Origin: Eubacterium sp. AF22-8LB
GTDB taxonomy: Bacteria > Bacillota_I > Bacilli_A > Erysipelotrichales > Erysipelotrichaceae
Reading direction: 5' to 3'
DNA: 64,000 nt
NCBI RefSeq assembly: GCF_003458715.1
Contig: NZ_QRVI01000005.1
Location: 247 to 64,246 of the forward strand
This document shows, in pieces, positions 32,368 to 39,638 of this stretch (positions are counted from its first letter, which is position 1; each line of letters begins with the position of its first letter). Made by a program: the position numbers and the translations under genes. The notes beneath the pieces were generated by a model. The model did no database searches. It had not been told where the DNA came from and saw only the letters and a program-made list of their open reading frames with translations.

Positions 32368-33126
32368 ATGTCAAAAAAGAAAGATGAAAGACAATTCAAA
32401 ATTCGTCAACTGCTACAAGAACACCCAAAAATCAAGATATCTGATTTAGCTGATTGCTTTCAAACTTCAAGTGAAACCATTCGTAAAGATATTATTGAAC
32501 TCGAAGATTCTAAAATCATTAAAAAAGAGCATGGCTATGTCCTGCTCTTAGAAGAGCCTGATGAAATGCCCATTTCACTAAGAAATCAAGAATATATTGA
32601 GGAAAAGAAACAAATTATGAAACAAGCCTGCACCTTTATCAAAGAAGGAATGGTTGTCTATTTAGATGCCGGTAGTACATGTCAAGCAGGCATTCCTTTT
32701 CTTCAATCTATCCAAAATATTACGATTGTGACAAACTCCATCTTTGTAGCCTATAAATGCGCAAGACTTGATATGCATGTCATTTTAATTGGTGGAAACA
32801 TTTCAAACAATGCTTACCGATCTTATGGAAGCCTTGCTAGTGAAACTATAGACTATATTCATATTGATGTTGCGATTTTAGGAACCAAAGGAATCAAAGA
32901 CAACGATGGATTTACTACCTATGAAAATGAATATGAATTGAAACGACATATTCTTCAACAAAGCGAACAAATTATAGTAGTATCTGATGAAAATAAATTT
33001 AATGCACCGGCTGAATACACGTATAGTAAATTCAAAGAAGTGGATGTATTTATTTCAAACGCATTAACTAAAGAAGAAAAATCTCAAATCCAAGTTATCC
33101 CAGAAATAATTGAGGCAGAAGTTTAA
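32368..33126 (+). CDS. DeoR-family transcriptional regulator (copy 2)
   Basis: A 252-residue paralogue of the previous gene, which ends 3 bp upstream. It opens with nearly the same MSKKKDERQFKIRQLLQEHP. The helix-turn-helix is ISDLADCFQTSSETIRKDII, and the sensing domain has VVYLDAGSTCQAGIPFLQ and TIVTNSIFVAYKCA. The two copies differ more in the ligand-contact half than in the DNA-binding half, so they may bind similar operators with different effectors or form heteromers (inference). Confidence 0.9.
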   Translation: MSKKKDERQFKIRQLLQEHPKIKISDLADCFQTSSETIRKDIIELEDSKIIKKEHGYVLLLEEPDEMPISLRNQEYIEEKKQIMKQACTFIKEGMVVYLDAGSTCQAGIPFLQSIQNITIVTNSIFVAYKCARLDMHVILIGGNISNNAYRSYGSLASETIDYIHIDVAILGTKGIKDNDGFTTYENEYELKRHILQQSEQIIVVSDENKFNAPAEYTYSKFKEVDVFISNALTKEEKSQIQVIPEIIEAEV

Positions 33127-33138
33127 ATACTTCTGCCT
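33113..33138. terminator. Bidirectional terminator between deoR copy 2 and the CDF gene
   Basis: AGGCAGAAGT and ACTTCTGCCT form a perfect 10-bp stem around a 6-nt loop. Both convergent genes' stop codons fall in or beside it. T runs are weak on both strands. Confidence 0.65.
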
Positions 33139-34298
33139 TATGCGTATGGATGATCAATTGTGAGTACTAAATAAATCTTTTTATCCGATTGAATATGCTT
33201 TAGAAGCATTGCTTCAATTTCTTCCTGCGTATACTTTTCTTCAAATGGAATGACCAAATCAAACACCAAATTCACATGTGTAGGACCAGACACAATTCTA
33301 AAGTCATGAAATCCCCATTTTGGATCAATTTGATGAATGGCTTCCACCACTTTTGCACGATACAATTCAGTTTCCGGATCATTTACCTTTACTGGATCCA
33401 TATGTAATACTAAATCAATATTCATATTCTCCTTGACTTCACGTTCAATATTATCAATATGATCATGCGTTTCAAAAATATCTTTTGAAGAATCCACTTC
33501 TACGTGGGCACTCGCAAAAATCTTATTTGGACCATAATTATGCAGCATCATATCATGTACACCTAAAATTGCTGGATGGGCCATGATCATATCTACAATA
33601 TTATGTACAAGTTCAGGATCTGGGGCTTCTCCAATTAAAGAATTAATCATATCTCTTAATAAACCATAAGCTCCATAAAGGATAATTCCTGAAACTACAA
33701 TACCCATATATCCATCTAGATTGAAGTGAAGAACTGGAGACAACAATGTCGATACTAGAACGGCTGTTGTTCCACATACATCACTAATTGAGTCCAATGC
33801 CGTTGCTTCTAATAGACTTGAATCATATGTTTTAGAAAGTTTCTTATTATATGTATACATCCAGAATTTAACTATGATAGAAACCAAAAGAATAATGACC
33901 GATGCCAATCTGAAATCAATACTTCCAGGATGAATCACTTTAGAAATACTTTCTTTTGCGGTTTCAAAGCCTAAAACCAAAATCAATATTCCTACAAATA
34001 GAGATGCGATTGTTTCCGTTCTTTCATGTCCGAAAGGATGATCTTTATCTGCTGGTTTATTTGAGAGATGGAACGATAAGATTGAAATAATATTTGAGCC
34101 AGCATCTGTCAAGTTATTGACGCCATCCGCTTGAATAGATACTGAGTGAACAATTGTACCAATCACAAATTTAATTACAAATAAAAACAAGTTATTCAAT
34201 ATACCAACAATTCCAGATAGTTTCCCAACACTCGTTCTGACATTTGCATCCTTTGTATCTTGATAATTTTTTATAAATCTACGTACTAAAAAATCCAT
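33138..34298 (-). CDS. Cation diffusion facilitator (CDF) family transporter
   Basis: A 386-residue metal/proton antiporter. About six membrane helices span residues ~25-210. The metal-site residues are in VSIQADGVNNLTDAGSNIIS and KDHPFGHERTETIASL, with a second site in LLEATALDSISDVCG. The C-terminal cytosolic domain has HDHIDNIEREVKENM and DLVLHMDPVK. Known substrates are Zn, Mn, Fe or Co; the NxxD plus AxDSxxD pattern does not settle which. Monocistronic. Confidence 0.9.
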   Translation of the reverse strand: MDFLVRRFIKNYQDTKDANVRTSVGKLSGIVGILNNLFLFVIKFVIGTIVHSVSIQADGVNNLTDAGSNIISILSFHLSNKPADKDHPFGHERTETIASLFVGILILVLGFETAKESISKVIHPGSIDFRLASVIILLVSIIVKFWMYTYNKKLSKTYDSSLLEATALDSISDVCGTTAVLVSTLLSPVLHFNLDGYMGIVVSGIILYGAYGLLRDMINSLIGEAPDPELVHNIVDMIMAHPAILGVHDMMLHNYGPNKIFASAHVEVDSSKDIFETHDHIDNIEREVKENMNIDLVLHMDPVKVNDPETELYRAKVVEAIHQIDPKWGFHDFRIVSGPTHVNLVFDLVIPFEEKYTQEEIEAMLLKHIQSDKKIYLVLTIDHPYA

Positions 34299-34434
34299 TA
34301 TAAATCACCTTCACGTTTTTAAAGTATATCTCACACAAAGATAAAATACAAAGCGAAACAGGTAGTATAATTTAACTTTACAGTTGCACCTTTCATTAAA
34401 ATCAGATACATTTTAAATAACGGAGGAACATATT

Positions 34435-35286
34435 ATGATTAAGAAAATTGACATCTTGGCTGCCGATGTAGATATGACACTCAGCGCCAAAAGTAGTCCC
34501 TTACCTGAAATCACAATACAAGCTTTAAAAGAACTCCATAATAAAAATGTAAAAATTGGTCTTGCGACAGGTAGAGAAATCACTGAAATGGAAAAGACTA
34601 AAGGAATATTTTGGAAACTAGGCTTTGAATTTGATTTTATTATCGGTCTAAATGGCGGTATGTTGTATGATCGCAATCTTGATAAAATGTACACAATGGA
34701 CATGTTAAGTATCGAAGAAATGAAAGAAATTCTAACTTTCTTAATGCCCATCATTGAAGAAAAGAAAGTATCTGTAAATGTAGAAGGAAATCAGCTTCGC
34801 AATGTTATGAATATCAGTGAAGATTTATTGGATATGTCAAAACGCAGGAATATTCCACTCATCGATAAAACAGGCGATATTGATAGTTTCTGTGAAAAAC
34901 CTGTATATAAGTTCTTATTTAGGACAGACCCAGAAACAACGCAACTTATCCGTGATCAAGTAGAAGAACAATATAAAGGGAAATACCAAACTATTGAAAC
35001 ATTCCCAGGCACTATCGAATTAATGTATAGTGGTTTCTCTAAAGGTAGAGGTTTAGAAATGTATTGCGAATGGAATCAGATTCACTTAGGAAATACAATT
35101 GCGTTTGGTGATAATGAAAACGATAATTCTTTACTACTCACAAGTGGATGGGGAGTCTGCCTAAAAGATGGCAATCCAAACACAAAGGCATTGGCCGATG
35201 ATATCACAGACTATGATTGTCTTGATGGGGGTGTTGGGCATTATATATTTGATCATATATTAAACAACAAGGATGTGGAATTCTAG
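34435..35286 (+). CDS. Cof-type HAD hydrolase with DVDMT motif I
   Basis: A 283-residue HAD phosphatase, Cof/IIB subclass. Motif I is ILAADVDMTLSAKSSPLPEI, where Met replaces the usual Gly of DxDGT. Motif II is GLATGREITEMEK, motif III the Lys in SGFSKGRGLEMYC, and motif IV IAFGDNENDNSLLLTSGWG. The catalytic Asp pair is retained, so activity is likely. The substrate is unknown. A GGAGG ribosome site precedes the ATG. Single gene with its own terminator. Confidence 0.85.
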   Translation: MIKKIDILAADVDMTLSAKSSPLPEITIQALKELHNKNVKIGLATGREITEMEKTKGIFWKLGFEFDFIIGLNGGMLYDRNLDKMYTMDMLSIEEMKEILTFLMPIIEEKKVSVNVEGNQLRNVMNISEDLLDMSKRRNIPLIDKTGDIDSFCEKPVYKFLFRTDPETTQLIRDQVEEQYKGKYQTIETFPGTIELMYSGFSKGRGLEMYCEWNQIHLGNTIAFGDNENDNSLLLTSGWGVCLKDGNPNTKALADDITDYDCLDGGVGHYIFDHILNNKDVEF

Positions 35287-35302
35287 AAATCCACATCCTT
35301 TT
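35270..35302 (+). terminator. Terminator after the HAD gene
   Basis: AAGGATGTGGA pairs with TCCACATCCTT over 10-11 bp, followed by TTTTTC. The stop codon is in the loop. Confidence 0.8.
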
Positions 35303-35396
35303 TCATTAAGAAAGACTTTTTCTGTGAAAAAGTCACACGTCATATTATTTTTCTCCTGTATTCTTTAAAATTAGTGTACACCAATTTAAAAGAAAG

Positions 35397-35428
35397 AAAA
35401 CCCAATCAACATAATGTGGATTGGGTTA
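35397..35428 (-). terminator. Terminator of the second mannose-family PTS operon
   Basis: On the minus strand AACCCAATC pairs with GATTGGGTT around an 11-nt loop, followed by TTCTTTC, just after the DUF956 stop. Confidence 0.7.
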
Positions 35429-35435
35429 ACAATAC

Positions 35436-35822
35436 TTAGTTATTAGAATGTAGTAATTTATTTGGAATATACATTAAACCTCGTTTAAACACATCCCAAA
35501 AGCTTAATGATCGAAGCATTCGATCTGCAGGTACATACTCTCTTATAGCACGCAGTGTTTTTTTGTTGTCTTTTGTAGAGAAAGTAAAGTATGTTTTCTC
35601 ATTTATGAAAATCACAAATCGAGAAATACTTTTATTAAATAAGACACTTGCTTCTACTCGATCAATTGTATCCCATGGAATTTGAATACAATCTTCAACA
35701 TTTCTTTCATTATAGAATTCAAACGCTTTATTTCCAACCATGACATTTCCATTTGCACTTAATCCTGCAAAAGATGTTGCCTTAATTGTTAAATCTACTT
35801 TTGAATTTAATGATTGTGCCAT
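35436..35822 (-). CDS. DUF956 family protein (ManO-type), PTS-associated
   Basis: A 128-residue cytosolic protein of the DUF956 family, found almost only at the 3' end of mannose-family PTS operons in Gram-positives and called ManO there. It has KVDLTIKATSFAGLSANGNV near the start, then IQIPWDTIDRVEASVLF and RFVIFINEKTYFTFSTKDNK, suggesting a PH/GRAM-like beta sandwich. A modulatory role is proposed for the family but not established. Last gene of the operon, 18 bp after IID. Confidence 0.88.
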   Translation of the reverse strand: MAQSLNSKVDLTIKATSFAGLSANGNVMVGNKAFEFYNERNVEDCIQIPWDTIDRVEASVLFNKSISRFVIFINEKTYFTFSTKDNKKTLRAIREYVPADRMLRSLSFWDVFKRGLMYIPNKLLHSNN

Positions 35823-35840
35823 ATGTACCTCCTTAAGCTA

Positions 35841-36758
35841 TTACATAATTCCAATTACACGACCAACAATACCAACTACGAATAATGCGATGATAATTGT
35901 GATTGGAGAAACTTTTTTCTTCAATAATTTGCAGCATAATAAAGTTAATAATAAAGCTGCAAGTCCTGGAATCAATGAATCTAAGTTTTGTTGTAAAGTT
36001 GTAACTTTGATTTGATTTAAACCAGTAGCTCCTAATGAAGAATATTGTTCTAATGCACTCTTAATTCCGTCAGCGTTTCCTTGAATTTGTGACCAATCAA
36101 TATATGCACCTTCAGATTGAGTAACACTTGATACAACTGGAGTAAATGAAATACTTACCCAACGTTGAACCAAGGAACCGATGATAAACATACCTAAAAT
36201 ACTTGCACCTTGAGTGATTTTTCCAAGAAGTCCACCTGACATATCTTTAGCAATTTTGGTACCTACATTGTAACCAAATTCTTGTGTATACCACATGAAT
36301 GCTAAACGAATTACGTTCCATAATACGAAGAATAAGATTGGTCCTAAAATGTTTCCACTTAATGCCAAAGAAGCACCTAATGCTCCTAAAATTGGACGCA
36401 TTGTGAACCAGAATACTGGGTCACCAACACCAGCTAAAGGACCCATCATACCAACTTTAACGCCTTGGATTGCAGTATCATCTACGTTTTCACCATTTGC
36501 TTTTTCTTCTTCCAAAGCAAGTGTAACACCCATTACTGGACTTGACACATAAGGGTGAGTGTTATAGAACTCCATGTGACGTTTTAAAGCAGCAATTTGA
36601 TCTTCCTTGTTAGAATATAATTTCTTGATCGCAGGAATGATTGAATAGCACCATCCACCATTTTGCATACGTTCATAGTTCCAAGAACCCTGAAGGAATT
36701 GATGACGCCACCAAACTTTTTTACGATCTTGTTTAGTTAATGTAATTTTTTCAGCCAT
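35841..36758 (-). CDS. manZ: PTS mannose-family component IID (second system)
   Basis: A 305-residue IID subunit: MAEKITLTKQDRKKVWWRHQ start, then FLQGSWNYERMQNGGWCYSI, the GPLAGVGDPVFWFTMRPILG motif and C-terminal hydrophobic helices. I chose ATG 36758 because the GGAGG site lies nine bases before it; the ATG at 36764 is only three bases away. It is longer than the IID of the first system owing to an inserted segment near residues 220-260. It resembles the glucose/mannose transporters of lactic bacteria, which are also class IIa bacteriocin receptors (family knowledge). Confidence 0.9.
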   Translation of the reverse strand: MAEKITLTKQDRKKVWWRHQFLQGSWNYERMQNGGWCYSIIPAIKKLYSNKEDQIAALKRHMEFYNTHPYVSSPVMGVTLALEEEKANGENVDDTAIQGVKVGMMGPLAGVGDPVFWFTMRPILGALGASLALSGNILGPILFFVLWNVIRLAFMWYTQEFGYNVGTKIAKDMSGGLLGKITQGASILGMFIIGSLVQRWVSISFTPVVSSVTQSEGAYIDWSQIQGNADGIKSALEQYSSLGATGLNQIKVTTLQQNLDSLIPGLAALLLTLLCCKLLKKKVSPITIIIALFVVGIVGRVIGIM

Positions 36759-36781
36759 TTTCATTTACCTCCCTCAAAATC

Positions 36782-37600
36782 CTAGTAGTCATTCAAGATA
36801 TCGCCTAATGGATCACCAGAACCAGTATTTGATCCTCCACCATTATTTTTAGCAGCATCTTTCAAACCTAAATAAACGATTGCGATAACAACACCAATAA
36901 CACCTAAAGCAATTAGTGTGAATTCACTTACACAAGCAAATACGAAACCTAAAGCGAAGAATGGCCAAGTTTCCTTTGTAGCCATCATGTTGATAACCAT
37001 TGCATAACCAACAGCGGCAACCATTCCTCCACCAACTGTCATACCACCTGATAACCAAGCAGGCATTGCATTTAATACACTTGTTACAACTGAACTAGGT
37101 ACGAAACATAATGCAGCAGCAGGAATCGCAATACGAACACCTTGTAAACAAATACCTACAATTTGCCAACGTTCAATTGCTCCAAAATCACCTTTTTCAG
37201 CAGCAGCATCCATGAAGTGAACAATTGGAATTGCAATTGTACGGCAAATCATAGTTAAGAATAAACCAGCTACTGATAATGGAATAGCTACGGCAATTGC
37301 TGTAGAAATAGCAGTTGTAGTATCTGTTGTTCCACCATTTAAACCTAAAACCATGATAATTGCAGAAGCAACTGAAGCTAGTGCAGCATCGGGTGCAACA
37401 GCTGCACCAATGTTTGCCCAACCTAAAGCCATCAACTGCAAAGAACCACCTAACATAACACCTTCTTTTAAGTGACCAGTAACCAAACCAATTAATGTAC
37501 ATGCTACTAATGGTTGGTGGAATTCAAATTGGTCAAGAATTCCTTCCATACCGGCTAAGAAGGCAACAATTATAACTAAAATAATGCTAATCGCTGACAT
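36782..37600 (-). CDS. manY: PTS mannose-family component IIC (second system)
   Basis: A 272-residue polytopic subunit. The start MSAISIILVIIVAFLAGMEG and the following QPLVACTLIGLVTGHLKEGV and MLGGSLQLMALGWANIGAAV segments match glucose/mannose-type IIC (ManY/ManM). The C-terminus is Gly/Asn-rich (KNNGGGSNTGSGDPLGDILN). It forms the sugar path with IID, 18 bp after the fused IIAB gene. Confidence 0.92.
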   Translation of the reverse strand: MSAISIILVIIVAFLAGMEGILDQFEFHQPLVACTLIGLVTGHLKEGVMLGGSLQLMALGWANIGAAVAPDAALASVASAIIMVLGLNGGTTDTTTAISTAIAVAIPLSVAGLFLTMICRTIAIPIVHFMDAAAEKGDFGAIERWQIVGICLQGVRIAIPAAALCFVPSSVVTSVLNAMPAWLSGGMTVGGGMVAAVGYAMVINMMATKETWPFFALGFVFACVSEFTLIALGVIGVVIAIVYLGLKDAAKNNGGGSNTGSGDPLGDILNDY

Positions 37601-37618
37601 AATAATCTCCCTCTAAAA

Positions 37619-38599
37619 TTACTTTAATTCTGTTTTTGCTTTTTTAAGAATTTCATTGAAGTTTTCAGGTGAATCTGTTGGCACCTTACGAACATCAATC
37701 TTAATTCCCATTGCTAATAATTCATCAAATGTTTTTACATCATCACTTCCCATAGAAACGGCCTTTGTACAAACTACCTTTCCTTGAGAGTGTGCCATGG
37801 AACCTAAGTTCAATTCTTTAATATCCACTCCACCTTTGATGGCTCTTAATGCATCCTGTGGTGTTTCAAACAATAACATTGCTTTTGTTGCTCCAAATCG
37901 AGGATCCTTCGCAACCTGGATCATCTTATCGATTGGAACGACATTCGCTTTTACTCCTGGAGGAGCTGCCTGTTCGATCATGCTCTTTCTTAATTCGTCA
38001 TGAGCTACATTGTCACTAACAACAATAATACGATTTGGTCCAACTGTCTTTGTCCAAGCTGTCGCTACCTGACCATGAAGCAAACGTGTATCAATACGTG
38101 CCAAACCATATTTGATATGTCCATCTCCAAGGACTGTTCCTTCTGGAATCGCTCCTTGAGGGGCTGCACTTACTTCCGCTTTCTTTTCTTCTTTTGGTTC
38201 TAATTCTTTTGGATTGATCTGTACACCCTCTTGTGCCGTCTGCATTACGTGTGCTGCAATTTCATGTGCTTTCTCCATTGAGAATCTTGATGCATACGTT
38301 TCAATCAACATAGGCAAGTTCAATCCTGTGACAATTGCCCATTTGTCTTCGTGACCATCTAACAAGGCACTTGCCTGATTGAATGGAGTTCCTCCCCATA
38401 GGTCAACTAAGAACAATACTTCTTCTTGATTTTCAAAAGAAGCAATCGCATCTTCCATCTTCTTTCGAATGTCTTCAGGTCCTTCGCTAGGCATCAAAGT
38501 ACAAGGCTTAACATTGGCTTGTTCACCAAAAATCATAGCACCTGACTGGAAAATACCATTCGCAAATTCACCATGACTTGCAAGAATAATTCCTACCAT
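37619..38599 (-). CDS. manX: PTS mannose-family fused IIAB (second system)
   Basis: A 326-residue fused phosphocarrier. IIA (1-~130) is phosphorylated at H9 (MVGIILASHGEFANGIF). A linker rich in Glu, Lys and Pro (~135-160) joins IIB, whose active His is in ARIDTRLLHGQVATAW. The fused IIAB plus DUF956 is typical of the main glucose/mannose transporter. First gene of the operon. Its leader carries an overlapping antiterminator and terminator, and its promoter overlaps a cre site. Confidence 0.93.
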   Translation of the reverse strand: MVGIILASHGEFANGIFQSGAMIFGEQANVKPCTLMPSEGPEDIRKKMEDAIASFENQEEVLFLVDLWGGTPFNQASALLDGHEDKWAIVTGLNLPMLIETYASRFSMEKAHEIAAHVMQTAQEGVQINPKELEPKEEKKAEVSAAPQGAIPEGTVLGDGHIKYGLARIDTRLLHGQVATAWTKTVGPNRIIVVSDNVAHDELRKSMIEQAAPPGVKANVVPIDKMIQVAKDPRFGATKAMLLFETPQDALRAIKGGVDIKELNLGSMAHSQGKVVCTKAVSMGSDDVKTFDELLAMGIKIDVRKVPTDSPENFNEILKKAKTELK

Positions 38600-38632
38600 A
38601 TATTTTCATCCTTTCTTAGAACTTCAATACGC

Positions 38633-38720
38633 AAAAAAAGACAGACATATACATTTAAACTGAAGATATACAATAAACCAATAAAGATTATATCTTCAAT
38701 CAAAATAGTAAATGCCTGCC
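38633..38720 (-). terminator. Conditional terminator in the manXYZ leader
   Basis: On the minus strand GGCAGGCAT pairs with ATGTCTGTC (two G-T pairs), an inner arm TGAAGATATA pairs with TATATCTTCA, and seven T follow. Its 5' strand is the same GCAGGCAT that completes the antiterminator fold, so the two structures exclude each other. Confidence 0.8.
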
Positions 38721-38738
38721 TAACCAGTTACACGCTAT
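38705..38738 (-). promoter_or_regulatory. Ribonucleic antiterminator (RAT) for a GlcT/LicT-type protein
   Basis: The minus-strand leader reads ATAGCGTGTAACTGG, then TTAGGCAGGCATTTACTAT. It has the conserved RAT pattern TGT(A/T)ACTG-n-GCAGGCA, closed by ATAG/CTAT. It overlaps the 5' arm of the terminator. A GlcT-like RNA-binding protein is encoded directly upstream at 38799-39638. Confidence 0.82.
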
Positions 38739-38763
38739 TGAATATTCACTTTTTACAGTTGAA

Positions 38764-38792
38764 AATGTACCACTATCTGAAAGCGTTGTCAA
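38764..38792 (-). promoter_or_regulatory. Promoter of the second mannose-family PTS operon
   Basis: TTGACA (forward 38787-38792), a 17-bp spacer and TACATT (forward 38764-38769) on the minus strand. Transcription would start about 20 bases before the RAT, so the RAT/terminator switch lies in the leader. Confidence 0.7.
38778..38791 (-). promoter_or_regulatory. cre-like CcpA operator over the manXYZ promoter
   Basis: TGACAACGCTTTCA on the minus strand matches TGWAANCGNTNWCA at 13 of 14 positions and overlaps the -35 box and spacer. Confidence 0.65.
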
Positions 38793-38798
38793 CTTTTT

Positions 38799-39638
38799 TT
38801 ATGAAATACTCGTACTTGATAAAATTCTTTCCAAGTGCAAAGCCAAATAACCCAACTCTGAATCCGGCAAATTTTTATGTAAAACACGGCTCAATTGCTC
38901 ACATAAAACACGGGCTTGTTCATAAGCAAATGGAAATTTTTCTTTTGTGAACTCTGTAATATCCATTTGTAATTCCTCATCATTATTTAATCTCAATAAT
39001 AAAAACTTAATATGATTCATCAAACGAATATATGACAATGAATTCGCATCAATACGAACATTTAAATCAGCTTGTAATTTTTTGAAGAATTCACGAATCA
39101 CACGCATAACTTCCATCGAATCTCCTACTTTATTTACTGACACAGCCGAGTGAATATGTAATGTAATAAACGCAATTTCATCTTCATTAATTTCTTCATG
39201 CGTATATTTTTCAATAACATCCTTTGCCTTTAATGCCACTGAATACTCATCAGGAAATACAAGTTGAATATCCATATTAAACGGATTCGATGGAAAATCT
39301 TTCTCTTTAATTCTTTTTATCGCAAAATAAATATGATCCGCCAATGACAATAATATATCATGTTCTACTTTACCAAATTTCTCTTTTGTCAAAGTAATAA
39401 TTTCAGATGAAATTTCAATATACATCGGGTCAATGTAATCAAAAATATTATTCGACTTCTGCTTTGCCTGATATGACTTTTGCATCTTATACTGCTTTGC
39501 GTTACGAGGAATCTCCACATTTTCCCCTTGCTTTTTACCAAATCCGATTCCTTTAGACATCACAATTATTTCTTCATTTTCTTTTAAAACCAAGATTGTA
39601 TTATGATTCAAAACTTTTACAATTTCACACATATTCAT
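38799..39638 (-). CDS. glcT: GlcT-like transcription antiterminator (BglG family)
   Basis: A 279-residue RNA-binding antiterminator. The N-terminal CAT domain (MCEIVKVLNHNTILVLKENE, then VMSKGIGFGKKQGE) closely resembles B. subtilis GlcT. Two PRD domains follow: PRD1 has ISLADH-like DILLSLADHIYFAIKRIKEK and FITLHIHSA, PRD2 ends in SELGYLALHLERI. PTS proteins phosphorylate such PRDs to switch activity. Its start overlaps the ptsG stop by 1 bp. Its likely RNA target is the RAT 60 bp downstream of its stop, in the mannose-family PTS leader. Confidence 0.9.
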   Translation of the reverse strand: MNMCEIVKVLNHNTILVLKENEEIIVMSKGIGFGKKQGENVEIPRNAKQYKMQKSYQAKQKSNNIFDYIDPMYIEISSEIITLTKEKFGKVEHDILLSLADHIYFAIKRIKEKDFPSNPFNMDIQLVFPDEYSVALKAKDVIEKYTHEEINEDEIAFITLHIHSAVSVNKVGDSMEVMRVIREFFKKLQADLNVRIDANSLSYIRLMNHIKFLLLRLNNDEELQMDITEFTKEKFPFAYEQARVLCEQLSRVLHKNLPDSELGYLALHLERILSSTSIS

